DNA from: Pseudomonadota bacterium | GTDB lineage: Bacteria; Pseudomonadota; Alphaproteobacteria; Reyranellales; Reyranellaceae | Assembly (NCBI GenBank): GCA_023416135.1 | Contig: JAEZIF010000355.1 | Span: 17,980 to 81,979 of the forward strand | Reading direction: 5' to 3' | DNA: 64,000 nt | Shown: in pieces, positions 1-10,200 of the stretch | How the letters are laid out: each line of letters opens with the position of its first letter | Numbering within the stretch: the stretch's first letter is position 1 | Position numbers and translations under genes: made by a program | Notes under the pieces: model-generated | The model's database searches: none | Told to the model about the DNA's origin: nothing | Seen by the model: the letters and a program-made list of their open reading frames with translations, nothing else

Positions 1-230
1 AGCGTGTGCACCTGGTCGAGCAGGTCGACCACGGTCTCGACTGCCTCGTCGTCGAAGCCCATCTGGTCCGTCAGGTCGGCGAGAAGCTGGGCGCGCGCGA
101 CGTCGACCGGCTCAAAGACCCAGTCCTGGCCCCGGGCCGCAGGACGGAGCAGGCCTCGCGCCACCCAACGCTCGACGTGGACGGTCGTGATGTTGCCATG
201 CGCACGCAGCAGTTCCTCGAGCGTGGTCAT
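1..230 (-). CDS. cbpM: Chaperone modulator CbpM (C-terminal end cut by window)
   Basis: The reading frame starts at the ATG at 230 and runs off the left edge, so only the first 76 residues are visible. It opens MTTLEELL and continues with a helix-turn-helix-like stretch (VERWVARGLLRP) followed by an acidic helix containing QMGFDDEAVETVVDLLDQ. This matches the CbpM/MerR-like modulator that binds the J domain of CbpA and inhibits its co-chaperone activity. The start codon overlaps the cbpA stop as ATGA (227-230), which indicates translational coupling. Identification rests on this sequence plus the cbpA neighbour. Confidence 0.8.
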   Translation of the reverse strand, partial: MTTLEELLRAHGNITTVHVERWVARGLLRPAARGQDWVFEPVDVARAQLLADLTDQMGFDDEAVETVVDLLDQVHT

Positions 231-1186
231 GTGAACTGCTCCATCGATTTGCGCGGGTCGTAGCCGCGGCCCGCCTCCCATTTCTCCAGGAACTCCTTCA
301 GAGTGTCGTCCGGCTTGTCGGGCATCACGATCTTGAGCTTGACGTACTGATCGCCGCGCTGGCCCGACTTGCGGTCGAGCAGGCCGCGGCCCTTCAGCCT
401 CAGCGACGTGCCGGTGTTGGAACCGGCCGGCACGTTCAGCATGACCGGCCCGCCCACCGTCGGCACGCGGATGCGACCGCCCAGCACCGCCTCGGTCGGC
501 GTCACCGGAAGCTCGACATGGATGTCGTTGTCGCGCGGCTCGAAGAAGGCGTGCGGATCGACATGGATCTCGACATAGGCGTCGCCCGGCGGACCGCCCT
601 TGGCGCCGGGCATGCCCTGCCCTTTCAGCCTGAGCGTCTGGCCGTCGCTCGTGCCCTCCGGGATGTCGATGTCGAGCGTCTTGCCATCCGGCAGGTTGAC
701 GCGCTGCTTGCCGCCGCGTGCGCCGACCAGGAACGGCACGCGCAGGCTGTAGGTCACAGGCATGCCGCCCATGTCGAAACCCTCGCCACCGCCGGAGCGG
801 AATGAGAAGCCACCGGCGCCGGCACGGCCGCCTCGCGCGCGGCCGAACATTTCGGAGAAGATGTCGCCCATGTCGACAAAGGCCTCCTCGCCGCCTGACC
901 GTTCGTACTTGGCGCCGCCGAAGCCGCCGGCATGGTCGCGGTAGAAGCCGCGTGGCGGCACTTCCTGTCCGGTAGCGTCGATCTCGCCGGCGTCGAAGCG
1001 GCGACGCTTCTCGGAATCTGACAGGATGTCGTTGGCCTGCGAGATCTCCTTGAACTTGGCCTCGGCCGCCTTGTCGCCGGGATTGAGGTCTGGATGGTGC
1101 TTCTTGGCGAGCTTGCGGAACGCCTTGCGGATATCATCGTCCGAGGCGGTCCTCGGGACACCAAGGACGGAATAGGGATCAGCCAT
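227..1186 (-). CDS. cbpA: DnaJ-class co-chaperone CbpA
   Basis: A 319-residue type II J-domain protein that stimulates the ATPase of DnaK. The J domain fills about residues 1-70, with the HPD triplet in the KKHHPDLNPG segment. A Gly-rich linker with Phe (residues about 85-135) follows, then two beta-barrel client-binding domains (DGKTLDIDIPEGTSDGQ; LRLKGRGLLDRKSGQRGDQY). There is no Cys-rich zinc region, so it is CbpA-like rather than canonical DnaJ. It is followed by cbpM with a 4-bp overlap and lies 23 bp downstream of the ABC membrane-domain gene on the same strand, so all three may be co-transcribed. Confidence 0.92.
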   Translation of the reverse strand: MADPYSVLGVPRTASDDDIRKAFRKLAKKHHPDLNPGDKAAEAKFKEISQANDILSDSEKRRRFDAGEIDATGQEVPPRGFYRDHAGGFGGAKYERSGGEEAFVDMGDIFSEMFGRARGGRAGAGGFSFRSGGGEGFDMGGMPVTYSLRVPFLVGARGGKQRVNLPDGKTLDIDIPEGTSDGQTLRLKGQGMPGAKGGPPGDAYVEIHVDPHAFFEPRDNDIHVELPVTPTEAVLGGRIRVPTVGGPVMLNVPAGSNTGTSLRLKGRGLLDRKSGQRGDQYVKLKIVMPDKPDDTLKEFLEKWEAGRGYDPRKSMEQFT

Positions 1187-1209
1187 AACCTGCTAAATGT
1201 GAGGTTTGT

Positions 1210-2130
1210 TCAGGCGGTTGCAAGTCCCTGCCGGCCAACCGCATCGACGAAAAGCCGGTACTTCACGCTGTCGACCGAAAGCTCGCGGCCCCAGCTCACC
1301 AGATCGCTCCATGGATCCTTGAGCTTGCCGAGGCCCGAGACCACGGCCACCACGGTGCCGACGTCAATGCGGCCGCTCGCGGCAAACCAGCCGCCGACGC
1401 CGAGAGCAGCCGCCACAGCAAAGGCGTACATCAGGTTCATGCCGAGGTTCATGCCGTACTTCAGCTTGTAGATGCCCATGTTGAGGCCGAACACGCGCTC
1501 GATGCGCCGATCGTCGGGCGTGCCGCTCTCGACGATGTCGCCGCTGACCCGGCGCAGCGTCTTGATGCGATCCTCGGCACGGCGGTTGATCGCCTGCTGC
1601 ATGGGCGGCACGAACAGCGCCTGCGGCAACAGGTAGCCCAGGCTCAGCAGCAGCGTCCAGGGCTCGAGCCAGGCCATGTAGCCGATCACGCTCAGGAGGA
1701 TACCGGTCTGCAGGAGCGGCTCGGAGATCGCCATGCCGACAAACCCGCCGATCGGCTCGGCCTCGGCCACCGCCATCGCCGCGCGCGTGCCGGTCGCATC
1801 ACGCCCGCAGTGCTCCCTCGTTTCCACATCCTCCAGGGTCTTGCGAAGCGTGCGGACGGCGTCCTCGCTCACCCAGCCGCGGTAGACATTCAGTACCATC
1901 TTCAGGGCCTGCTCGAGCAGGGCGACGCCGGCATAGACCATGGCAAGCCAGAAGATGGTCTCGGTGGCGCCGCTCTTGATGGCGTCGTTGACGACCCGGC
2001 GCTGCAGTTCGAGGGGAACGCTGCTGAGCCCGAACACCGCTACCGACAGCACGGCGAGCGCGATCTGATGGCGACCCGAGCTGCGGACCACGTACCCCAT
2101 GATCGTCCGTGGCAACGCGCTGCTCTTCAT
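1210..2130 (-). CDS. ABC transporter transmembrane domain protein without ATPase domain
   Basis: An integral membrane protein of about 306 residues. I chose the ATG at 2130 (MKSSALPRTIMGY); an upstream ATG at 2196 is possible but adds only basic, non-family sequence. Hydrophobic helices are visible near IALAVLSVAVFGLSS, TIFWLAMVYAGVALL, LQTGILLSVIGYMAWL, PWTLLLSLGYLL, LMYAFAVAAALGVGGW and DVGTVVAVVSG, as in exporter-type ABC half-transporters. The protein ends where the nucleotide-binding domain would normally begin, and no Walker A or LSGGQ motif occurs in it or its neighbours. It is divergent from the NRPS genes across a 212-bp gap. Substrate is unknown; a link to export of the peptide product is speculative. 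Confidence 0.65.
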   Translation of the reverse strand: MKSSALPRTIMGYVVRSSGRHQIALAVLSVAVFGLSSVPLELQRRVVNDAIKSGATETIFWLAMVYAGVALLEQALKMVLNVYRGWVSEDAVRTLRKTLEDVETREHCGRDATGTRAAMAVAEAEPIGGFVGMAISEPLLQTGILLSVIGYMAWLEPWTLLLSLGYLLPQALFVPPMQQAINRRAEDRIKTLRRVSGDIVESGTPDDRRIERVFGLNMGIYKLKYGMNLGMNLMYAFAVAAALGVGGWFAASGRIDVGTVVAVVSGLGKLKDPWSDLVSWGRELSVDSVKYRLFVDAVGRQGLATA

Positions 2131-2342
2131 ATAGCGGCCAACGCCAGCCGTTCGCGGGCGTTCCCGCACGACCGTGCCAGGCTTACGCAAGAACATGGGA
2201 AAGTGGCGCCGGAACCGCCTGACTACATTGATTTTCGAGCCAGAATTGCTAAGCGTTGCGCTGGGAAATTGGGGTGGACGGAAAAGCTCTCCAGAACTTG
2301 GTTCCGGGGTGACTTCAAGCGTCTTGGTTCGAACGCGTCATC
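2131..2342. other. Divergent intergenic region upstream of the NRPS/PKS operon
   Basis: This 212-bp gap separates the ABC membrane gene from the first NRPS gene. It is visibly richer in A and T than its surroundings (about 2218-2290), as expected of a promoter region. I could not define convincing -35/-10 hexamers or an operator palindrome, and there is no strong Shine-Dalgarno before the ATG at 2343. Confidence 0.4.
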
Positions 2343-4247
2343 ATGGTCAGATCAACGCTTGGGTTACCGCCTGGAGCAGCAATCCTCGCGTCCGTCGAGC
2401 AGGGCGCCCTTGATTTCGCGACCTCCGGCGAGGCGATAACCGCCCGCTTTGCCGTTGCGGTGCGCGCGGCAGGACCGGCCGTGGCCGCCGTCGAGGGCAG
2501 AACCAGCCTGACCTACGAGGAGCTCGATCGCCGCTCCAACCGGCTCGCCCGCTTCCTGCTGCGGCGCGGCGCGGGGCCGGGCAGCCTGATCGGCCTCCAC
2601 GCCGGCCGCTCGCTGGCGTCGCTGATCGCCATCGTGGCGACGGTGAAGTTGCGTGGCGGTTATGTCCCTCTCGATCCGGCAAGTCCCGAGAGCTACCTCG
2701 CTTCCATCGTGCAGGACTGCCGGGCCGACCTGATCCTTTCGGCGAACCGCGACGCCGGCACGCTCTCGGCCCCCACGCTCAACCTCTCCGATGCGATCGA
2801 CCTCAGCCGTGATGAGTGCGACATCGCCCTCGATGAGAGCGCGCATCCCGATGACATCGCCTACGTGATGTACACGTCGGGCTCGACCGGCCGTCCAAAA
2901 GGAGTTCGCGTTCCACATCGCGCCATCGTGCGCCTGGTCACCGGTCAAGACTACGCCCATTTCGGCGCCGACGAGGTCTTCCTCCACAACGCGCCGCTGT
3001 CGTTCGACGCCAGCACGTTCGAGATCTGGGGAACCCTGCTGCACGGCGCCCGGGCGGTTCTCGTCACCGACGACCGCCCTTCCCTCGAGTTCATCGCCGA
3101 CACGATCCGGTGCGAAGGCGTGACGACGGCGTGGTTCACTGCCGGCCTCTTCCGGGCGCTGGTCGACCAGGAGCTCGAGGCCTTGTCGGGGCTTCGTCAG
3201 CTTCTCGCCGGCGGCGATGTCCTGTCGCCCAGTCACGTCATGCGCGCCGTCGCGGCCCTGCCGCGATGCCAGCTGATCAACGGCTACGGGCCGACGGAGA
3301 ACACGACATTCACGTGCTGCTATCGCGTTCCGCGCCAAGGCTGGAATGGCGGGCCGGTGCCGATCGGTGTGCCGATCGAGGGCACCTACGTGCGTCTGCT
3401 CGACGAGGACATGCGGCCGGTGCGCGACGGCGAGACCGGCATGCTCTATGCTGGGGGACTCGGGCTCGCGGTCGACTACGTCGGCGATCCGATGCGCTCG
3501 GCCGAGCAATTCGTGCCCGATCCGCAGTGTCCGGGCAGAAAGCTGTACCGCACCGGCGATCTCGTGCGTCGCCGACCGGACGGCAACCTCGACTTCGTCG
3601 GCCGCCACGACCGGCAGGTAAAGGTTGACGGCAAGCGGGTCGAGCTCGGCGAGATCGAAGAGGCGATCCGGCGCTGCGCCGGCATCAGCGACGCCGTGGT
3701 GACGGCGACGAGGGGCGACGCCGGCACCGTGTTCCTGACAGCCCACGTCAAACCCGCCACTGCCGGGCAAGGGCCGGCGGCCGTTGCCGCCGTGAACGCG
3801 CAGGCGATGCAGACCCTGCCGCCCTACATGCGGCCGTCGCGAATCGTGGCGCACGACGAATTTCCCCTCACCGCCAACGGCAAGATCGACCAGCACCTGC
3901 TGGCGGCGCGTGCCGCGGTCGAGCGGTCGCCGGTCGTGCCCGCGACCAGCGAGACCGAACGGACGCTGAGCAGGATCTTCGCCCGCGTGCTCGGTGTGCA
4001 CAGCATCGATATCGCCACCAATTTTTTCGAGCTCGGCGCGACCTCGCTGAAGCTCATGGAGGCGCACGCCTCGATCGCCCGGACTTGGCCGGAGGTCGAA
4101 GTGCTCGCGCTGTTCCGCCATCCCACGATCCGCGACCTGGCACGCGCCCTCGACGGCGGCCTCGGATCGATCGCCAATGAAGCCCAGCGTCGGGCGCGAG
4201 GGCAAGCGGCTGCCCTGCAGCGCCTGCACAAGGCCAGGCCGCGATGA
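2343..4247 (+). CDS. NRPS loading protein: adenylation (A) and thiolation (T) domains
   Basis: A 634-residue two-domain synthetase that activates an amino acid and loads it on its own carrier domain. The A domain covers about residues 30-525. It shows LTYEELDRRSN (A2), TSGSTGRPKGV (A3, from T178), FDASTFEIWG (A4/A5), NGYGPTENTT, YRTGDLVRR, GRHDRQVKVDGKRVEL and the catalytic Lys514 in LTANGKID (A10). The T domain follows with FFELGATSLKL, phosphopantetheine Ser568. There is no condensation domain, so it fits chain initiation. Hand alignment to GrsA gives pocket residues D-A-F-W-L-G-G-T-F-K, which resembles valine-type codes; this is an inference. The stop overlaps the next ATG as ATGA (4244-4247). 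Confidence 0.93.
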   Translation: MVRSTLGLPPGAAILASVEQGALDFATSGEAITARFAVAVRAAGPAVAAVEGRTSLTYEELDRRSNRLARFLLRRGAGPGSLIGLHAGRSLASLIAIVATVKLRGGYVPLDPASPESYLASIVQDCRADLILSANRDAGTLSAPTLNLSDAIDLSRDECDIALDESAHPDDIAYVMYTSGSTGRPKGVRVPHRAIVRLVTGQDYAHFGADEVFLHNAPLSFDASTFEIWGTLLHGARAVLVTDDRPSLEFIADTIRCEGVTTAWFTAGLFRALVDQELEALSGLRQLLAGGDVLSPSHVMRAVAALPRCQLINGYGPTENTTFTCCYRVPRQGWNGGPVPIGVPIEGTYVRLLDEDMRPVRDGETGMLYAGGLGLAVDYVGDPMRSAEQFVPDPQCPGRKLYRTGDLVRRRPDGNLDFVGRHDRQVKVDGKRVELGEIEEAIRRCAGISDAVVTATRGDAGTVFLTAHVKPATAGQGPAAVAAVNAQAMQTLPPYMRPSRIVAHDEFPLTANGKIDQHLLAARAAVERSPVVPATSETERTLSRIFARVLGVHSIDIATNFFELGATSLKLMEAHASIARTWPEVEVLALFRHPTIRDLARALDGGLGSIANEAQRRARGQAAALQRLHKARPR

Positions 4248-7200
4248 GCCTTCCCGACAATGCCATCGCCATCGTCGGCATGGCCGGGCGGTTTCCGGGT
4301 GCCGACGACGTCAGGCAGTTCTGGGCCAACGCGAGGAGCGGCGCGACGTCGATCACGCGCTTCTCCAACGCCGAGCTCGAGGACGCCTTTCCCGACGAGG
4401 TGCGCAACGCTCCCAACTTCGTTCGTGCCCGTGCCATCCTGCGCGATGTCGACCAGTTCGATGCGGACTTCTTCGGCATCCTGCCGAAGGTCGCCGCCCT
4501 GACCGATCCGCAGCACAGGCTGTTGCTCGAATGCTCGTGGGCGGCGCTCGAAGATGCCGGCTGCGACCCGGCGCGCTTCCCCGGCGCGATCGGCGTGTTC
4601 GCAGGCAGCAGCATGCCGACGTACCTGCTGACCAACGTCCTGGCGGGACAGCTCGATCCGGGCCGGTTCGCCAGCGACTATCAGGTCGGCTCCTACGACG
4701 CCCTGCTCGGCGCCCTGCCCGACACGCTGGCCACCCGCGTCGCCTACAAGCTCAACCTGCGCGGTCCAGCTATGACCGTGCAGAGCGCCTGCTCGACGTC
4801 GCTGCTGGCGATCGCCCAGGCCTGCCAGAGCCTGCTGCTCGGCCAGTCGGACATGGCGCTGGCGGGTGGCGTCTCGGTCACCTTCCCACAGAAACGCGGC
4901 TACCTCCATCAGGAGGGCGGCATGGTGTCGGCGGACGGGGCCTGCCGCCCCTTCGACGACGATGCGACCGGCACCGTCTTCGGCGACGGCGTGGCGATCG
5001 TCGCGCTGAAGCGCCTCGCCGACGCCGTAGCCGAGCGCGACCACATCTATGCCGTCATCCGCGGCACCGCCGTGAACAATGACGGCAGCGGCAAGGTCGG
5101 CTTCACCGCGCCCAGCGTGCAGGGCCAGGCCGAGGTCATCGCGACCGCCCTTGCAGTGGCCGCGGTCGACCCCCGCTCGATCGGCTATGTCGAGTGCCAC
5201 GGCACGGCAACGCCGCTGGGAGATCCGATCGAGCTTGCCGGCCTGCAGCAAGGTTTCGGCATGCGCCGGGTCGAGCAGCCCACGTGCGCGATCGGCTCGG
5301 CCAAGGCCAATGTCGGTCACCTCGATGCGGCATCCGGCGCCGTCGGCCTGATCAGGGCGGCGCTCGCGCTGCATCACCGCGAAATCCCGCCGCTGGCCAA
5401 CTTCCGTCGGCTCAACCGGCACATCGATGCTTCCAAGAGCCCGTTCTACTTCCCGACGACCGTCCGGCCGTGGTCGACCGAAGACGGCCCGCGCCGGGCC
5501 GGCGTCAGCTCGTTCGGCGTCGGCGGCACCAACGTGCACGCCGTGCTCGAGGAAGCGCCCCCGATCGAGCGAGCCGGCGCAAGCACACGGCGTCACCACG
5601 TGCTGCCGCTCTCCGCCCGCAACGATGCCGCGTTGCGCGCAGCGGCGGCCGCGCTTGCCGACGATCTTGCCGGGTGTCCCGATGTCGCCCTCGACGATGT
5701 CGCCTTCACTCTCCAGACCGGTCGACGCGCCTTCGAGCAGCGCACCGCAATCGCCGCCGCCTCCCGCGAGCAGGCGATCGAGGCGCTGCGGTCCTTGCCG
5801 GCCACGCTCCGAGCCGCCGAGGATGCGATTCCCCTGGTGTTCATGTTCCCCGGTCAGGGCGCGCAGTTGCCCGGGATGGCGCGCGATCTCTACGAGTCGC
5901 ACGCCACTTTCCGCGCGCTGATCGACCACGGCATCGAAATCGCCGCTCCCCTCGTCGGCGCAGGTCTGCGTGGTCAGTTGCTCGACCCCGACGCCAGCGG
6001 AGGTGACGCCACGAGCCTGGCACAACCGGCGCTGTTCATCTTCGAGTACGCCCAAGCGCGCCTCTGGATGGAGTGGGGCCTGCGGCCGACGTCCATGGTC
6101 GGGCACAGTGTCGGCGAATTCGTTGCCGCCTGCCTGGCCGGCGTCTTCTCGTTCGAGGAAGGATGCCGGCTCGTCGCCGCCCGCGGGCGCATCATGCAGG
6201 CGATGCCGCCCGGCGCCATGCTGGCGGTGCGTCTGCCGGAGCACGACCTCGAGGTCGAGCTTGGCGATGGACTCGACCTCGCGGCGGTCAATGCGCCGTC
6301 GCTCTGCGTCGCGGCCGGTCCGGTCCAGGAGATCGAAGCCCTCGAGGCCCGGCTCGCCGGCAAGAACGTGCCGTACCGCCGCCTTGCGGCTTCCCACGCC
6401 TTCCATTCCCGCGCTGTCGAGCCGGCACTGGCAGAGATCGCGGTCAGCGCCAAGACGATCCCCTTGCAGCCGCCCGTCCTTCCGTTCGTCTCCAGCGTTA
6501 CCGGATGCTGGATCACCGCGACGGAGGCCATCGATCCGCAATATTGGGTGCGCCATTGCCGGGCGCCCGTACGCTTCGCCGCCGCTCTCGCCACGGCGGT
6601 TCGCGATGGCCGGCCGTATCTTCTGGAGGTCGGGCCGGGACGCACCCTGTCGTCCCTGGCACCGCAGATCGTCGACCGGACGGCGCTGCGCGGCGTGGCC
6701 GCAAGCATGCCGGACGGCGGCGCCGGTGGCCCGTCCGATGCAGCAGCTGCCTTGTGGAGCGCCGGCCTGCCGCTCGACTGGAATGCGGCGGGCTTTGGCG
6801 GTTACCGGATCTCGCTGCCGACCTATCCATTCCAGCGCATCCGGCACTGGATCGAGCCGGCGAGCGGGCACGCCGCGTCGGCCGCGCGACCTGTCGCGCC
6901 GGCGGCGTCGTCTCCGATGTCGGCGCCGCCGCGCGCGACCGCGCTGGTCGCCCAGATCGTGGAAATATTCCGCGACCTGTCGGGCGTCACCGACATCGAT
7001 CCTGACGCCGACTTCATCGCGCAGGGTTTCGACTCGCTCCTCCTGGGGCAGGCGGCCCACGCCATCGAGAAGAAGTTCCAGACCAGGATATCGTTCAGGC
7101 AACTGCTGAAGGAGACGCCCTCGGCGGCGACGCTGGCCGAATACCTCTGTTCGATTCTGCCGGCACAGGCACCAGCAACGACGACCGCCGCGGAAGCCTC

Positions 7201-10200
7201 GGCTCTCGCGCCCACGGCACTCTTCCAGGCGCAGCTCGAAGCCATGCACGCGCTGTTCGCAGAACAGCTGCGCGCCTTGCATGGACAGGCGCCCGCCGCG
7301 ACTCCAGCGGCGCGGTTGCCGGCGGCAGACCCCACTCCGGATGTCGCCGGCCCGCCGCGCCTCTCGCGAAGCAAGGGCACGCCGCTGACGCAGCGGCAAC
7401 AGCATTACATCCGGACGCTAACGCAGCGCCTGGATGCGCGCACGCCGCTATCGAAGGCGCGAACCCAGCACGACCGCGACGTGCTGGCCGATCCGCGAAC
7501 CGCCGCGGGCTTCCGGCGCGAATGGAAGGAACTGGTCTATCCGGTGGTCGCCGACACCGCCAAGGGCTCGAAGATCCACGACATCGACGGCAACGACTAT
7601 GTCGACCTGGTGAACGGCTTCGGCCAGACGATGTTCGGACACTCGCCCGAGTTCGTCACGGACGCCATCGCCGCGCAACTCCGGGACGGCTTTCCGATCG
7701 GCCCGCAAACGCCCTTGGCCGGCGACGTCGCGGCCCTCGTCCGAGACATGACCGGAAACGAGCGGGTGACGTTCTGCAACACCGGCTCGGAAGCGGTCAT
7801 GGCGGCAATGCGTGTAGCCCGGACGATCACCGGCCGCGAGCGGGTGGTGGTGTTCAACAACGACTATCACGGCCAGTTCGACGAGGCGCTGGTCAAGGCG
7901 ATTGGCGGAACCGGCCCGCAGGCGCTGCCGAGCGCGCCGGGCATCCCGTCCGGCTCCGTCGCCAACATGACCGTGCTGCCGTACGGAGAGCAGCGCAGCC
8001 TGGACTGGATCGCGGCAAACGGGCGGGACGTGGCGGCCGTGCTCGTCGAGCCGGTACAGAGCCGCCATCCCGCGCTGCGACCGGTCGAGTTCCTGAAGAA
8101 GCTTCGTGCCCTGTGCGACGCCAGCGGGACGGTGCTGGTGTTCGACGAGATCGTTACCGGCTTCCGCGTTCACCCGGGCGGCGTGCAGGCAGTGTTCGGG
8201 ATCGCTGCCGATCTCGTGACCTACGGCAAGGTTTTAGGCGGCGGCATGCCGATCGGAATTCTGGCCGGCAAGGCGCGGTTCATGGACGCGCTGGACGGCG
8301 GTACCTGGCGCTACGGCGATGATTCCGTCCCCGAGACGGCTGCCACCTTCGTCGCCGGCACCTTCGTGCGGCACCCTCTGGCGCTGGCCGCGGCCAAGGC
8401 GGTGCTGCTCCATCTCCGGGCGGAGGGGCCGGCGCTGCAGGAACGGCTGGGCGAGCGCATGGGCCGGCTCGTCGATACCTTCAATCGTGACCTCGAGCGG
8501 CGCGGCCTGGCAACACGCGCCGAAGGCTATTCGAGCTGGTTTCACATCAGCTTCGCGGCCGAGGGACAGCTGGCGTCCCTGTTCTGGCCGCAGATGCGGC
8601 TGCTCGGCATCCATATGCAGGAAGGCTTCCCCTGCTTCCTCACGACGGCGCACAGCGACGCCGACATCGCGGCGATCGAAAGCGCGTTCACGACGTCGCT
8701 CGATGCCCTCGAGGCTGCCGGGATCCTCGAAGCGGGCAGCAGGTCGGTCACAGCGACGCCGGTTTCCGAACCGGCCGCCTCGGCGCCGCTCACCGAGCCG
8801 CAGATGGAGATCCTGACGGCAGTGCAGATGGGCGACGAGGCCTCCTGCACCTTCAACGAATCGATCAGCATCGCGCTCGATGGCCCGTTGGATCAGCTGG
8901 CCCTGGAAACCGCGCTGAATACGGTGATCGCGCGACACGACGCACTGCGTGGCCGTGTCGGCCGCAACGACGAGCGCATGCATTTTGCCCCCCGGCTCGC
9001 CCTCATCCTTCGCCCGCACGACTTCCGCAACGAGGCCGATCCCGACGCCGCCCTTGCGGCCCTCGTCGCAGCCGACGCGCGCACACCATTCGACCTGTGG
9101 GCCGGGCCGCTGGTGCGGGCCGCGCTCGTGCAGCTCGGAGCACGGCGCCACGTCCTCGTATTCACCGCCCATCACATCGTGTGCGACGGCTGGTCGACCA
9201 ACATCATCCTGCGGGAGCTCGCCGCCTGCTATCGGGCGGCGCGCGCGAAGCAGCCCGTGGCGATCTCCAATGCAGCGTCGTTCTCACGCCATGCCTTCGA
9301 CGAAGCGTCGTCGCGTGAGGCGCGGGCTGCCGATCTCGCCTACTGGACGTCGCTCTACCGGGACATTCCCCCCTTGCCGGAGTTGCCGGCGGACCGACCG
9401 CGCCCGCAGCAGCGGGTCTACACCGGCGCCACTCATACGACGCAGGTCGACGCGTCAGGCCTTGGCGGGCTGCGCCGGACTGCGGCGGCCTGCGGTGCTA
9501 CTCTCTTCTCGACACTGTTCACTGCGCTGCAGATCGTGATCGGCCGGCTGTCGAATACGAGCGACGTCGTGATCGGTGTCCCGGTGGCGCTCCAGGCAGT
9601 CGAAGATCGGCCCGATCTCGTTGGCCACTGCGTGAACATGCTTCCCTTCCGCTCGCCGCTCGACTGGAACAAGCCGTTCGCATCGGTCGTACGGACGGCG
9701 GCTCAACGGCTGGCCGAGGGCTTCGACCATGCCCGGTGCACCTACGGCACCCTGGTGCGCTCCCTGCCGATCGAGCGCACTGTCGACCGGCTTCCGCTCA
9801 CCGAGATCCAGTTCAATCTCGAGCGTCTGTCGACGGCGACCGACTTCGGCGATCTCTCGGTGAAGGTCACGCCCAACGCAAAGACCGCCGCCATCTTCGA
9901 CCTTTGCGTCAACGTCATCGAGTCCGACGCGGGCCTGCGGATCGACTGCGACTACAGCACCGCCCTGTTCGACGAGGCGACCATCGCGCGCTGGATGGAG
10001 CACTACCGGCTGGTGCTTGAAAGCATCGTCTCTGCGCCCGAAACGCCGCTCGCGGCGCTCGAACTCCTGTCGGCCGAGCAGCAGCGCTTCGTGGTCGACG
10101 CCGTCAACGCTACCGCCGCACCCTATCCCGGCGACCACTGCATCCACGACCTGTTCGCCGCGCAGGCGGCTCGGGCGCCCGAGCGCCTGGCCTGCGCCGG

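Noticed and set aside
3824..7405. A 1193-codon open frame on the minus strand across the NRPS/PKS genes
   Set aside because: It is antisense to well-conserved A, T, KS and AT domains; it lacks any recognisable domain and is rich in Arg/Gly as expected of a shadow frame in GC-rich DNA.
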